DNA of 53,925 nt from Chelatococcus sambhunathii (GTDB lineage Bacteria; Pseudomonadota; Alphaproteobacteria; Rhizobiales; Methylopilaceae). Both the position numbers and the translations under genes were made by a program. Under the pieces are notes generated by a model that worked only from the letters and a program-made list of their open reading frames with translations, was not told the origin of the DNA and did not search any database. The first letter of the stretch is position 1. Each line of letters starts with the position of its first letter. This document shows, piece after piece, positions 22,063 through 30,564 of this stretch. The stretch lies in assembly GCA_031316315.1 (NCBI GenBank), contig JADBEO010000025.1, positions 1 through 53,925 on the forward strand, written 5' to 3'.

Positions 22063-22094
22063 AGGGCCCCGGCGGCGACGCCGGGGCCTTTTTC
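22063..22094 (+). terminator. Rho-independent terminator of the Bax-inhibitor gene
   Basis: GGGCCCCGGC and GCCGGGGCC form a stem over GGCGAC and are followed by TTTTT. It starts 25 nt after the stop codon. This is the clearest intrinsic terminator in the window. Confidence 0.9.
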
Positions 22095-22171
22095 GTTCTC
22101 GGCCCTCAATCGGACTTGTCGCCGGGGGCGTTTCGGCCATCTTCGCGGCTCCCTGAACCGAGAGGCGAGCC

Positions 22172-22567
22172 ATGGCCAAGATGATCCACTCGATGATCCG
22201 CGTGCGCGACGAGGAGGCCTCGCTCGCCTTCTATCGCGAGGCGTTCGGGCTGGAGGTCGCCGATCGCTATCCGTTCGAGAGCTTCACGCTGGTCTATCTG
22301 AGAAACGAGGAGACCGGCTTCGAGCTGGAGCTCACCGTCAACGCCGACCGCGAAAAGCCATACGAGCTTGGCGACGGCTACGGCCACCTCGCTCTGTCGG
22401 TCGACGACCTCGACGCCGAGCACGCCCGCATGGAGGCGGCCGGACTGAAGCCGAACATGGTAAAGACCATGCAGCGCGACGGGACGCCCTTCGCGCGCTT
22501 CTTCTTCATCTCCGACCCGGACGGCTACAAGATCGAGGTCCTGCAGCGCGGGGGACGCTTCCTCTGA
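22172..22567 (+). CDS. gloA: Lactoylglutathione lyase (glyoxalase I)
   Basis: Glyoxalase I isomerises the hemithioacetal of methylglyoxal and glutathione to S-lactoylglutathione. The 131-aa product is a single VOC module pair with the four metal ligands in the expected places: H6, E53 (in ELELTVN), H72 (in GYGHLALSVDD) and E122 (in GYKIEVLQR). Length and the lack of the long insert of eukaryotic zinc forms place it with the Ni-dependent bacterial type. It ends 4 bp from the convergent cupin gene. Confidence 0.93.
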   Translation: MAKMIHSMIRVRDEEASLAFYREAFGLEVADRYPFESFTLVYLRNEETGFELELTVNADREKPYELGDGYGHLALSVDDLDAEHARMEAAGLKPNMVKTMQRDGTPFARFFFISDPDGYKIEVLQRGGRFL

Positions 22568-22571
22568 CGGA

Positions 22572-23102
22572 TCAGGCGCCGCTGGTCGCGGCAAGGCCGG
22601 CGCCGGACGGGGCCGGCTTGGTTCCGCGCAGCCAGCCAAACACCTTCGTCTTGAGCCCGAGCGCCTTCACGACCGGCGTCGGGAACGCGCGGCGGCAGAA
22701 GGCGATCTTCTTGACGTAGGTCTCGACCTTCCAGGTCGCCCAGCTGCCGGCGGCGAAATAGGCCACGTCGCCTTCGCCGAGGCGCGTGACGCGGCCGGTC
22801 TCGTCCGTCACCGTCACCGCGCCTTCAAGGATGTGCACCGTCTCGTCCCATACGAAGCGCCAGCGGAAGGCGCCGGCCGTGCAGTCCCAGATCGTGGTCG
22901 AGGAAAAGCGGTCGGCGCTCGTCGAATGCAGCTTGGCGCGCGCCAGCGGCTGGCCGGAGATCACCCAAGACGGCTCGATCGGCGCAGGATCGAGGGTGAT
23001 GGCCGCGAGCGGCGCGCTGAGGAAAACCGGATGGCGCGGAGCGGCCGCCGCCGGCGCCGGGTCGTCGAGCGCGAGATCGGTGAAATCCTTGACGAGCGAC
23101 AT
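22572..23102 (-). CDS. Cupin domain protein (Cupin_3 / DUF861-like)
   Basis: The 176-aa product carries a cupin barrel of the Cupin_3 type (about 65-140): FSSTTIWDCTAGAFRWRF, WDETVHILEGAVTVTDE and LGEGDVAYFAAGSWATWKVE follow the family pattern seen in (S)-ureidoglycine aminohydrolase-like and EutQ-like proteins. The metal-binding His and Glu are partly kept. Start at ATG 23102 (MSLVKDFTDL) is preferred over a frame extension of ten residues. The substrate is unknown. It converges on gloA with a 4-bp gap. Confidence 0.8.
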   Translation of the reverse strand: MSLVKDFTDLALDDPAPAAAAPRHPVFLSAPLAAITLDPAPIEPSWVISGQPLARAKLHSTSADRFSSTTIWDCTAGAFRWRFVWDETVHILEGAVTVTDETGRVTRLGEGDVAYFAAGSWATWKVETYVKKIAFCRRAFPTPVVKALGLKTKVFGWLRGTKPAPSGAGLAATSGA

Positions 23103-23193
23103 GAGCGAGCCTGAAGTAGGATACTGCCCCAAGCAGTAAGGATCGCAGCGTTAAGAACCCGCTCCCGGATTCGTTCAAATCCCAGGAGTTTGA

Positions 23194-23805
23194 TCACCAA
23201 AGCGTGTTCGCCGCCCGCTTCGGCCACTCCCGGTCGTAGGCCTCTCCGCCAACTCGTCCCTCAGTGATCGCCGCCAGTATCCGCCCGGGCGTCGGAAGCG
23301 CCGCCGGGTCGGCGTGACGCGAGGGGTCCCAGAGCTTCGATCGCACGATCGCGCGGGCGCACTGGAAATAGACCTCGTCGACGGCGACGACCATGACGCT
23401 GCGCGGCGCCTTGCCTTGGACGGCGAAGGACGCGAGCAGGTCCCGGTCGATCGAGAGCGTCGCGCGGCCGTTGACCCGGAGCGTCACGCCGAGTCCCGGA
23501 ACCAGGAACAGCAGCGCCATTCGCGGATCGCGGACGATGTTCCTGAAAGAGTCGATGCGGTTGTTGCCGCGCCGATCCGGCATGGCGAGCCTGGTCGCGT
23601 CGATCACGCGCACGAAGCCCGGCTCGTCGCCGCGCGGCGAGCAGTCGAGGCCCTCCGGGCCCGCCGTCGCGAGCGCGGCGAAAGGCGAGGCCTCGATGAT
23701 CGCGCGGTACTCATCGGTGACGTGGTTCGTCACCTTGACGAGCGACGCCTCCTGCGGCGCGCCATAGATCGCTTCCAGTTGCTCGATCGATGTGATGACC
23801 GCCAT
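23194..23805 (-). CDS. FMN-binding PPOX-fold flavoprotein (MSMEG_1061-like)
   Basis: The 203-aa product belongs to the pyridoxamine 5'-phosphate oxidase-like split-barrel superfamily. Signs are FAALATAGPEGLDCSPRGDEPGFVRV, LAMPDRRGNNRIDSFRNI and ALLFLVPGLGVTLRVNGRA, which follow the pattern of the subgroup typified by MSMEG_1061, with C-terminal VYFQCARAIVRSKLW. These bind FMN or related flavins; the substrates are mostly unknown, so true pyridoxamine phosphate oxidase activity should not be assumed. It is a separate unit upstream of the cupin gene. Confidence 0.85.
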   Translation of the reverse strand: MAVITSIEQLEAIYGAPQEASLVKVTNHVTDEYRAIIEASPFAALATAGPEGLDCSPRGDEPGFVRVIDATRLAMPDRRGNNRIDSFRNIVRDPRMALLFLVPGLGVTLRVNGRATLSIDRDLLASFAVQGKAPRSVMVVAVDEVYFQCARAIVRSKLWDPSRHADPAALPTPGRILAAITEGRVGGEAYDREWPKRAANTLW

Positions 23806-23862
23806 CGCGCCCTCCGCTCGACTGACCGGATCGGCCGCCGGCGCCGCGGCGTCAAGCGGCGA

Positions 23863-24501
23863 TCACCGGCCGCCGTCGGTCGCGCTCATCACGATGCGGA
23901 CGAGATCGGCGGCGTTCTTGGCGCCGAGCTTCTCCATGATGCGGGCGCGGTGGACCTCGATCGTCCGCGGGCTGATCCCCAGAAGCCGGCCGGCCTCCTT
24001 GTTGGACTGGCCGCCCGAAATCAGTCCGAGCACCTCGCGCTCGCGCGGCGTCAGCGAGTGGGCGCCGGGGATGTCGTCGACGTCGTCCTCGATCCGCTCG
24101 CCGGCGCTCGCGCGGGTCGCGCTTGCGGCGAGAGCGGCCTTGACCCGGTCGACGATGGTCTCCGGATCGAACGGCTTCTCGAAGAAATCGAGCGCCCCGC
24201 AACGGATGGCGTCGACGGCCATCGGGATGTCGGCGGACCCGGAGATCATGATCACGGGCGCGGTGCCGCCGCGCGCGTTGAGCGTCTTAAGGACGTCGAG
24301 GCCCGAGCGGCCGGGCATCAGGACGTCGAGCAGGATGCAGACGGGCTGGGCGTCGAAGCCGTGCGCGAGGAAATCGTCGCCGCTCTCGAAAGCGCGGACG
24401 AGAAAACCATCGGAGTCGAATACAGCCGTCAATAGGTCTCGGATGACCTCGTCGTCGTCGACGACGCAAACCACCCGGATACGGTCATGCCCCATCGACA
24501 T
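23863..24501 (-). CDS. FixJ/NarL-type response regulator (orphan)
   Basis: The 212-aa product has a receiver domain with the acidic triad in VVDDDE, phospho-acceptor D59 in CILLDVLMPGRSG, MISG and the Lys in EKPF, then a LuxR-type helix-turn-helix (about 146-200) beginning LTPREREVLGLISGG and including SPRTIEVHRARIMEKL. This is the FixJ-style TCS regulator of alphaproteobacteria. No sensor kinase is adjacent. The start is at 24501 (MSMGHD); an ATG two codons in is equally possible. A perfect 16-bp palindrome lies 33 bp upstream and could be its own operator. Targets cannot be read from the context. Confidence 0.88.
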   Translation of the reverse strand: MSMGHDRIRVVCVVDDDEVIRDLLTAVFDSDGFLVRAFESGDDFLAHGFDAQPVCILLDVLMPGRSGLDVLKTLNARGGTAPVIMISGSADIPMAVDAIRCGALDFFEKPFDPETIVDRVKAALAASATRASAGERIEDDVDDIPGAHSLTPREREVLGLISGGQSNKEAGRLLGISPRTIEVHRARIMEKLGAKNAADLVRIVMSATDGGR

Positions 24502-24533
24502 CTCGCGCCCCCACGCGGGTACCGGAGCTTTCA

Positions 24534-24549
24534 TACGGGTTAACCCGTA
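24534..24549. promoter_or_regulatory. Perfect 16-bp palindrome upstream of the FixJ-type regulator
   Basis: TACGGGTTAACCCGTA is fully self-complementary and lies 33 bp before the regulator start in a relatively AT-rich 200-bp intergenic region shared with the pyrF 3' end. The form fits a dimeric regulator site. Binding protein unknown. Confidence 0.5.
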
Positions 24550-24708
24550 CAGCACCATTGTACTGCGCGAAGCCGAGACGCCGCGCAAGCGGCTTCTCAG
24601 CACATCCTATGGTTTGCAGCCATAATCATACCAATTGGCGAGACGCCTGTGGCCGCGGCTCCTCAGTCGGACCGGAAAAGCGGGTCTTTGGAATAACTTA
24701 CCGAAAAC

Positions 24709-25422
24709 TCATTCCGCGGCTGCCGCCGCGGCGATTTCCTCGAGGATCGCTTCGGCGGCCGCCTTTGGATCCGCCGCCCCGAGCACAGGTCGGGAGACCA
24801 CGAGTCGGTCCGCGCCGGCCCGGATCGCTTCCCCGGGGGTTGTGACACGTTTTTGGTCTCCGAGGGCGGCGCCGACCGGCCTGACGCCGGGAGTGACGGC
24901 GAGGAACGGCGAGGGCGCCAGCCTGCGCACCGTGGGAAGGTCCGTCGGCGCGCAGATCACGCCGTCCACGCCCGCGTCGCGCGCATGGCCGACGCGGCGC
25001 GCCACAAGCTGCTCAGGCGTGTCGCTGAATCCCGCCGCCGCCACGTCGGAAGCGTCCCACGAGGTCAGCACGGTCACGGCCAGCACCTTGAGCCCGCTAT
25101 CGCCGCGCCCGGCGGCGGCGGCGCGCATCGTTTGCGGATAGGCGTGCACCGTCATCAGGCTCGCGCCGATGCGCGCGATCTGGCGAGTCGCCTTCTCGAC
25201 GGTCTGGCCGATGTCGTGCAGCTTGAGGTCGACGAAGACCTGCTTGCCGGACCGCGCGAGCCGCTCGGCCAGGGTGAGGCCGCCGGCCACGGCGAGTTCG
25301 AAGCCGATCTTGTAGAAGGTCACGCTCTCGCCGAGCCGGGAGACGATCGCCTCGGCCTCGTCGAGGCTCGCGACGTCGAGGCCGACGATCAGCCGGTCGC
25401 GCGGGTCGATCGCCGCGCTCAC
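24709..25422 (-). CDS. pyrF: Orotidine 5'-phosphate decarboxylase
   Basis: The enzyme makes UMP from OMP, the last step of de novo pyrimidine synthesis. The 237-aa product has the beta-barrel start LIVGLDVASLDEA, the catalytic tetrad region VDLKLHD (D65, K67, D70), VTVLTS, and the phosphate-binding VTPGVRP and AGADRLVVSRP. Length is typical. Its ATG overlaps the stop of the upstream FMN reductase gene by 4 bp, so the two are translationally coupled. Confidence 0.95.
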   Translation of the reverse strand: MSAAIDPRDRLIVGLDVASLDEAEAIVSRLGESVTFYKIGFELAVAGGLTLAERLARSGKQVFVDLKLHDIGQTVEKATRQIARIGASLMTVHAYPQTMRAAAAGRGDSGLKVLAVTVLTSWDASDVAAAGFSDTPEQLVARRVGHARDAGVDGVICAPTDLPTVRRLAPSPFLAVTPGVRPVGAALGDQKRVTTPGEAIRAGADRLVVSRPVLGAADPKAAAEAILEEIAAAAAAE

Positions 25423-26000
25423 GACAGGCGCCCCGCGACGTCGACCAGCTTTTTCACGACCACGTCGAGGAAGTCACGCGTGCGCTCGTTGGCGAGCGAG
25501 CCGTCCACGCCGAAGGCGGTCGCGGCGTTGCCGACAGCGACCATGTCGGGCAGCACCAGCGCGCCGAGGCCGAGCTCCATCATCGTGCGTAGCTGCGTCA
25601 GGCCGCGATAGCCGCCCATCGCGCCGCCGGAGACTGCCCCGAGCGCGAAGACGCGGTCCTTGAAGGCGGGCAGCGGCGGTCGCCCCTCGACATTGATCCG
25701 CGACATCCAGTCGAACGTGTTCTTCAGCAGCGGCGGAAAGCTCGCATTGTATTCCGGGCTCGCGACGAACACGCCCTGATGCTCGAAGAACAGCTCGACC
25801 AGATTCCTCGCGGCGGCGGGGATCCCCTCGCGCGCCTGCAGGTCGCCGTCATAGAGCGGCAGCGGGTAGTCCTTCAGCGATATGTGGCTGACCTTCGCGC
25901 CCGCCCGCCTCAAGGCGTTCGCGGCGGCGACGGCGAGCTTCTCGTTGATCGATCCGGAGCGGATCGAGCCGGCGAACACGATGATCTTTGGGGAGGCCAT
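25419..26000 (-). CDS. NADPH-dependent FMN reductase family protein
   Basis: The 193-aa flavodoxin-fold product has the FMN phosphate-binding loop AGSIRSGSINEKLA (10-23), SPEYNASFPPLLKNTFDW (about 102-119), and a GAVSGGAMGGYRGLTQLR segment, the pattern of ChrR/azobenzene-reductase-like quinone or FMN reductases. It probably reduces quinones or flavins with NAD(P)H. It is upstream of pyrF with a 4-bp ATGA overlap. The link with pyrimidine synthesis is positional only. Confidence 0.9.
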   Translation of the reverse strand: MASPKIIVFAGSIRSGSINEKLAVAAANALRRAGAKVSHISLKDYPLPLYDGDLQAREGIPAAARNLVELFFEHQGVFVASPEYNASFPPLLKNTFDWMSRINVEGRPPLPAFKDRVFALGAVSGGAMGGYRGLTQLRTMMELGLGALVLPDMVAVGNAATAFGVDGSLANERTRDFLDVVVKKLVDVAGRLS

Positions 26001-26098
26001 GGCTCTTCGGGGGGTGTCGTCGGGTGGCGGGGATCGGACGCGATTGACCGGCGCATGACTTACGACGGCTCGCGCCGCCGAGTCAGCCCTCTCCGCAA

Positions 26099-27028
26099 TC
26101 AGCTCTTGCGCGTCGCCACGAAGCGCGCCGCGGCGCGCAGAAGGTCGGCGCGCCCGCCGAACGGAGCGAGGGAGTCGAGCGCTTCGGCGGTCAGCCGCTC
26201 GAGCCGGGCGCGCGCGCCGTCAACGCCAAGCAGGCCGACGAGCGTCGCCTTGCCGGCCGCGGCGTCCTTGCCGGTCGCCTTGCCGACGGCGGCGCTCTCG
26301 CCCTCGGCGTCGAGCAGATCGTCGGCCACCTGAAAGGCGGCGCCGATCGCGCGGGCGTAGGCCGAAACGGCGGCTCGATCGTCAGGCCCGGCGCGGCCGA
26401 GGATCGCGCCCATCGCGGCGGCGGCCTCGATCAGCGCGCCGGTCTTCATGCGCTGAAGCTGCGAAACCTCATCCTCGGTCAGAGCGAGCGGGCGCCCGTC
26501 CGCGAAGCGTCCCTCCGCCGCGAGGTCGAGCATCTGGCCTCCGACCATGCCGCCGAGGCCGGCCGCCCGCGCAAGCGCCAGCACCAGATCCGCGCGCACC
26601 GCGCCGTCTGCGTGCGTTCGCGGGTCCGAAAGGATGTCGAAAGCCAGACCCTGCAGCGCGTCGCCCGCGAGGATCGCCGTGGCGTCGTCGAAGGCCCGAT
26701 GGACGGTCGGGCGTCCGCGCCTCAGGTCGTCGTCGTCCATGGCCGGCAGATCGTCATGGACGAGGCTGTAGGCGTGCACGCACTCGACCGCGAGCCCGGC
26801 CCGGAGCGCGCCTTGGCCGGTCGCGTCGAAAAGCTCGGCGACGGCCAGCGTCACCGCCGGCCGCAGCCGCTTGCCGCCTCCGAGCGCCGCGTGGCGCATG
26901 GCCGCGAGCAGCCGCTCCGGTCGCGCCGTCTCGCCGGGGGCGGGCGCGTCGCCGAGCAGCGTCGACAGCGCGGCTTCGACCTCGCCGGCGACCTTTGCGA
27001 GGTGGGCTTCGAAGGCTGCGGGTTGCAT
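26099..27028 (-). CDS. ispA: Polyprenyl synthetase, farnesyl diphosphate synthase type
   Basis: The enzyme condenses dimethylallyl or geranyl diphosphate with isopentenyl diphosphate to give farnesyl diphosphate for quinones, hopanoids and undecaprenyl phosphate. From ATG 27028 the product is 309 aa. Features: GGGKRLRP, the first Asp-rich motif DDLPAMDDDD (92-101) preceded by HAYSLVH as in IspA, and the second motif DDLLD (about 238). The extended first motif with two inserted residues is the type II bacterial FPP form. The upstream frame extension of 54 codons is not family-like. mtgA is divergent, 137 bp away. Confidence 0.93.
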   Translation of the reverse strand: MQPAAFEAHLAKVAGEVEAALSTLLGDAPAPGETARPERLLAAMRHAALGGGKRLRPAVTLAVAELFDATGQGALRAGLAVECVHAYSLVHDDLPAMDDDDLRRGRPTVHRAFDDATAILAGDALQGLAFDILSDPRTHADGAVRADLVLALARAAGLGGMVGGQMLDLAAEGRFADGRPLALTEDEVSQLQRMKTGALIEAAAAMGAILGRAGPDDRAAVSAYARAIGAAFQVADDLLDAEGESAAVGKATGKDAAAGKATLVGLLGVDGARARLERLTAEALDSLAPFGGRADLLRAAARFVATRKS

Positions 27029-27165
27029 GGCTTCTTCTTGCTTGGTCGAGCGCGAGGCCGTGCCCGAAGGATCTTGCGCCGTCAAGGGTCGCTCCCGGCG
27101 CGGCGGAGGCTCTGCTAAGACGGTCGCACGGGCCCGACCGTCGGTCCCTTGCGGTTCGAGGATCG

Positions 27166-27918
27166 ATGGCGGCTCCCGCTCGCAGGTCATACGTCTCGGG
27201 ACGCGCGCCCTCGGCGCGCCCCGCGGTCGGACGGGGCGCCGTGGGCCGGCGATTGCCGCTGCTGAGATATCTCCTGCTCGGCCTGCTCGCGCTCGCCGTC
27301 GCGCCGATCGTTCTGACGCCGCTCTATGCGATCGTGCCGCCGGATTCGACGCTGATGCTCGCTCGCGCCGTCACCTTCCAGCCGGTGAACCGGACCTGGA
27401 CGCCGCTCGCCGCGATGTCGCCGGCTCTGCCGCGGGCGGTTCTGACCTCGGAGGACGCGCGCTTCTGCAGCCATCATGGCGTCGACTGGGCGGCGCTCCG
27501 GACCGTGATGCGCGAGGGCGGCGACAAGGGCCCTGGCCGCGGGGCCTCGACCATCACCATGCAGGTCGCGAAGAACCTCTTCCTGTGGCAGGGCGGCGCC
27601 TATGTGCGAAAGCCGCTCGAGATCGCGCTCGCCCACTGGATCGACCTCGTCTGGTCGAAGCGGCGCATCATGGAGGTCTATCTCAACATCGCCGAATGGG
27701 GCCCGGACGGGACGTTCGGCGCGGAGGCCGGCGCGAGGCGCGCCTTCGGCCGCGGCGCCGGGAAGCTTTCGGCCCAGCAGGCGGCGCTGATGGCGGCCGC
27801 GCTGCCGAACCCGATCCTGCGCGACCCGCGGCGGCCGAGCGCCCGGATGCGCGCCCACGCCGCCATCGTCGCCAGCCGCGCGCGGGCGATCGGCGCGCTC
27901 GCCGACTGTCTGAAGTGA
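27166..27918 (+). CDS. mtgA: Monofunctional peptidoglycan glycosyltransferase
   Basis: MtgA polymerises lipid II glycan strands without a transpeptidase domain. From ATG 27166 the product is 250 aa: a basic cytoplasmic start of about 30 residues, one membrane helix (about 33-55), and a GT51 domain with SEDARFCSHHGVDW (catalytic E96), GASTITMQVAKNLFLW (126-141), RKPLEIALAHWIDLVWSKRRIMEVYLN and AALMAAALPNP. All motifs are intact. A longer frame begins at 26995 but overlaps ispA. It is the second glycosyltransferase gene in the window besides pbpC. Confidence 0.93.
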   Translation: MAAPARRSYVSGRAPSARPAVGRGAVGRRLPLLRYLLLGLLALAVAPIVLTPLYAIVPPDSTLMLARAVTFQPVNRTWTPLAAMSPALPRAVLTSEDARFCSHHGVDWAALRTVMREGGDKGPGRGASTITMQVAKNLFLWQGGAYVRKPLEIALAHWIDLVWSKRRIMEVYLNIAEWGPDGTFGAEAGARRAFGRGAGKLSAQQAALMAAALPNPILRDPRRPSARMRAHAAIVASRARAIGALADCLK

Positions 27919-27956
27919 CGCGCCCGGCGCGCGCGTGACGCCGGCGCGTCTTGGCG

Positions 27957-27986
27957 CTGGATTTCGTGGACGGATGCGGCTATAAG
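27957..27986 (+). promoter_or_regulatory. Candidate promoter of rpmF
   Basis: A good -10, TATAAG, occupies 27981-27986 with TGGATT 17 nt upstream, a weak -35 match. It would give a leader of about 110 nt. No other -10-like element is obvious between mtgA and rpmF. Confidence 0.35.
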
Positions 27987-28100
27987 CCCGGCCGACGCGG
28001 CGGGGCCTCACAAGGGCTCCGCCCGAAATGTTTCGCGCCGGCGCCTGACCGACCGTCTCGCCTCGCGCCCCAAAACGTCAAGAGACGGAGACTTTTCGAA

Positions 28101-28286
28101 ATGGCCGTTCCGAAGCGAAAGACCTCGCCCTCCAAGCGCGGCATGCGCCGTTCCGCCGACGCTCTCAAGTCGCCGACCTATGTCGAGGACAAGGATTCCG
28201 GCGAACTGCGCCGCCCGCATCACCTCGACCTGAAGACCGGCATGTATCGCGGCCGTCAGATCCTGACGCCGAAGGCCGAAGCCTGA
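28101..28286 (+). CDS. rpmF: Ribosomal protein bL32
   Basis: The 61-aa product is a typical alphaproteobacterial bL32: [17 protein letters not shown] at the N terminus, then a [17 protein letters not shown] segment. The zinc-binding cysteines of some L32 proteins are absent, as is usual in this group. The start is set by family length and by an A-rich, purine-rich GGAGAC upstream; the open frame extends further upstream without family likeness. A strong terminator follows. Confidence 0.96.
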   Translation: MAVPKRKTSPSKRGMRRSADALKSPTYVEDKDSGELRRPHHLDLKTGMYRGRQILTPKAEA

Positions 28287-28306
28287 TCCTTCGCGCCTGA
28301 CGTTCC

Positions 28307-28344
28307 GAAAACGGCCGCCGGACAAGCTTCGGCGGCCGTTTTCG
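28307..28344. terminator. Bidirectional terminator between rpmF and ubiG
   Basis: GAAAACGGCCGCCG (28307-28320) and CGGCGGCCGTTTTC (28330-28343) form a 14-bp stem over a 9-nt loop. It has a run of T on the plus side and of A on the other, so it can serve both rpmF and the convergent ubiG. Confidence 0.88.
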
Positions 28345-28351
28345 TTTCGGC

Positions 28352-29104
28352 TCAGCTCTTCGCCGCGGCCATGGCGTAATTGACTGACATGTCCTCGCAA
28401 GGGCTCCAGGCGTTCTTCAGCGGCTCGAACCGGATGCCGCGCTGATCGGCGATCTCGAGCCCCGCCGCGCGTGCGGCGAGCCTCAGTTCGGCCGGGGTCA
28501 CGAATTTCTCGTAGGAATGGGTGCCGACCGGCAGCCAGCGGAGCATGTATTCCGCGCCGACGATCACCAGCGCATGCGCCATCAGCGTGCGGTTGATGGT
28601 GGAGAACAGCGCGAGCCCGCCGGGCTTCACCAGCCTGCCGATCGTCGCCACGAAGCCGTCGACGTCCGCGACATGCTCGACGACCTCGGAGGCGACGACG
28701 ATGTCGAAGCTTGCGCCCTCTGCGACGAGGTCCTCCGCCGCGCCGGCGCGATAGTCGATCTGGAGTCCGCTCTCCTCGGCGTGCGCCCGCGCCACCTCGA
28801 TCAGGTCGGACGCCGGATCGACCCCAGTCACCTGCGCGCCGAGCCGCGCGAGCGGCTCCGCCAGCACGCCGGCGCCGCAGCCTACGTCGAGCAGCGTCAG
28901 GCCGGCGAGCGGACGCATGCCCTGCGCGTCACGCGCAAATCGCGCGCAGGCAGCGTCGCGGAAGATGGTGACGCGCGCCGGATTGAAGCGGTGGAGCGGC
29001 CGCATCGGGCCGTCGAGATCCCACCAGCGCGCCGCCAGCGCGTCGAAACGCCTGATTTCCTCGGCGTCGAGGCTCGCGGCGCCGCCGCCCGTCCGTCCCG
29101 CCAT
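28352..29104 (-). CDS. ubiG: Ubiquinone biosynthesis O-methyltransferase
   Basis: UbiG carries out both O-methylations of the ubiquinone ring. The 250-aa product has DLDGPMRPLHRFNPARV, the family-specific N-terminal segment, the SAM-binding LLDVGCGAGVLAEPLARLGA (71-90), VVEHVADV and the late LFSTINRT and IVGAEYMLRWLPVGTH segments with KFVTP. The start is set by an exact AGGAGG 6 nt before ATG 29104; a TTG five codons upstream would put this Shine-Dalgarno inside the gene. It is divergent from lysC. Confidence 0.96.
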   Translation of the reverse strand: MAGRTGGGAASLDAEEIRRFDALAARWWDLDGPMRPLHRFNPARVTIFRDAACARFARDAQGMRPLAGLTLLDVGCGAGVLAEPLARLGAQVTGVDPASDLIEVARAHAEESGLQIDYRAGAAEDLVAEGASFDIVVASEVVEHVADVDGFVATIGRLVKPGGLALFSTINRTLMAHALVIVGAEYMLRWLPVGTHSYEKFVTPAELRLAARAAGLEIADQRGIRFEPLKNAWSPCEDMSVNYAMAAAKS

Positions 29105-29123
29105 CGACGTCCTCCTCAAGCCG

Positions 29124-29152
29124 TTGTGCCGCGTCCGCCGCGCGGCTATCTA
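29124..29152 (+). promoter_or_regulatory. Candidate promoter of lysC
   Basis: TTGTGC (29124-29129) and TATCTA (29147-29152) are 17 nt apart, about 80 nt before the lysC ATG. Moderate match to a housekeeping promoter. Confidence 0.35.
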
Positions 29153-29230
29153 TACGCGCCTTTTCGGCCGGCGGCCCGCCGCGCCGGACCAACCTTTCGT
29201 CAATCCCGTCCTTCCGATCGCTCGCGCCTT

Positions 29231-30484
29231 ATGTCCCGTATCGTAATGAAATTCGGCGGAACCTCCGTCGCCAACGTCGAGCGCATCAAGAACGTCGCCG
29301 CCCATGTGAAACGCGAGGTCGACGCGGGCAACGAGGTCGCGGTCGTCGTCTCCGCCATGGCGGGGGCGACCAACCAGCTCGTCGCCTGGACGAAGGAAGC
29401 CTCCCCGATCCACGATGCGCGCGAATACGACGCGATCGTCGCCTCCGGCGAGCAGGTGACCTCCGGGCTGCTCGCGATCTCGCTGCAGGCGGCGGGCGTG
29501 CCGGCGCGCTCCTTTCAGGGCTGGCAGATTCCGCTGAAGACCGACGCGGCGCATGGCGCGGCGCGGATCGCGGATATCGAAGGCGACACGCTGATCTCGC
29601 GCATGACCGACGGGCAGGTCCCGGTGATCGCCGGCTTCCAGGGCGTCGGCCCGGACAACCGCATCTCGACTCTCGGGCGCGGCGGCTCCGACACCAGCGC
29701 GGTCGCGGTCGCGGCCGCCGTGAAGGCCGACCGGTGCGACATCTATACCGACGTCGACGGCGTCTATACGACCGATCCCCGCATCGTGCCGCAGGCGCAG
29801 CGGCTCAACAAGATCGCCTTCGAGGAGATGCTCGAAATGGCCTCGCTGGGAGCGAAGGTCATGCAGGTGCGCTCCGTCGAAATGGCCATGGTTCACAAGG
29901 TCCGCGTCTTCGTGCGCTCGAGCTTCGACGCGCCGGACGCGGCCCAGACAGGTCCCGACGGCCAGCCGCTCGGAACACTCATCTGCGACGAGGACGAGAT
30001 CGTGGAAAGCCAAGTCGTCACCGGCATCGCCTATTCCAAGGACGAGGCCCAGATCACGCTCCGGCGCGTCGCCGACCGGCCCGGCGTCGCCGCCGGCGTG
30101 TTCGGACCGCTCGCGGAGGCCTCGATCAACGTCGACATGATCGTCCAGAACATCTCCGAGGACGGCAAGACGACGGACATCACCTTCACCCTGCCGACCT
30201 CCGACCAGGCGCGCGCGATCGAGATCCTGAACGCCAAGAAGGCCGAGATCGGCTTCGAGGCGCTGAACACGGAAGCCGACGCCTGCAAGGTCTCGGTGAT
30301 CGGCATCGGAATGAGGAGCCATGCGGGCGTCGCCGCCCAGGCGTTCCAGGCGCTCGCCAAGCGCGGCGTCAACATCCGGGCGATCACGACGTCCGAAATC
30401 AAGATCTCCGTCCTGATCGACACTGCTTTCGCCGAACTTGCCGTCAGAACGCTGCATTCGGTATACGGGCTCGACAAGGCCTGA
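29231..30484 (+). CDS. lysC: Aspartate kinase
   Basis: Aspartokinase phosphorylates aspartate at the head of lysine, threonine and methionine synthesis. The 417-aa product has VMKFGGTSV (5-13), SGEQVTSGLLA, GRGGSDTSAVAVAAAV, TDVDGVYTTDPR, and two C-terminal ACT domains (about 265-417) that bind feedback effectors. This is the monofunctional form of about 410 aa. The frame is open far upstream, but ATG 29231 gives the family N terminus MSRIVMKFGGTS. ptsP follows after 80 bp on the same strand; lysC-ptsP order is common in Hyphomicrobiales. Confidence 0.96.
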   Translation: MSRIVMKFGGTSVANVERIKNVAAHVKREVDAGNEVAVVVSAMAGATNQLVAWTKEASPIHDAREYDAIVASGEQVTSGLLAISLQAAGVPARSFQGWQIPLKTDAAHGAARIADIEGDTLISRMTDGQVPVIAGFQGVGPDNRISTLGRGGSDTSAVAVAAAVKADRCDIYTDVDGVYTTDPRIVPQAQRLNKIAFEEMLEMASLGAKVMQVRSVEMAMVHKVRVFVRSSFDAPDAAQTGPDGQPLGTLICDEDEIVESQVVTGIAYSKDEAQITLRRVADRPGVAAGVFGPLAEASINVDMIVQNISEDGKTTDITFTLPTSDQARAIEILNAKKAEIGFEALNTEADACKVSVIGIGMRSHAGVAAQAFQALAKRGVNIRAITTSEIKISVLIDTAFAELAVRTLHSVYGLDKA

Positions 30485-30564
30485 AGTCCTGTTTCAAGCC
30501 TGCGCCTACAGGGCGTTGAGCAGTCGGCGCGGCTTGGGCCGCGACCCTTTCCGGAGAGCGGAAG

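Noticed and set aside
23194-23805. Pyridoxamine 5'-phosphate oxidase (pdxH)
   Set aside because: The split-barrel fold is right but the sequence follows the MSMEG_1061-like subgroup and lacks the PdxH C-terminal signature.
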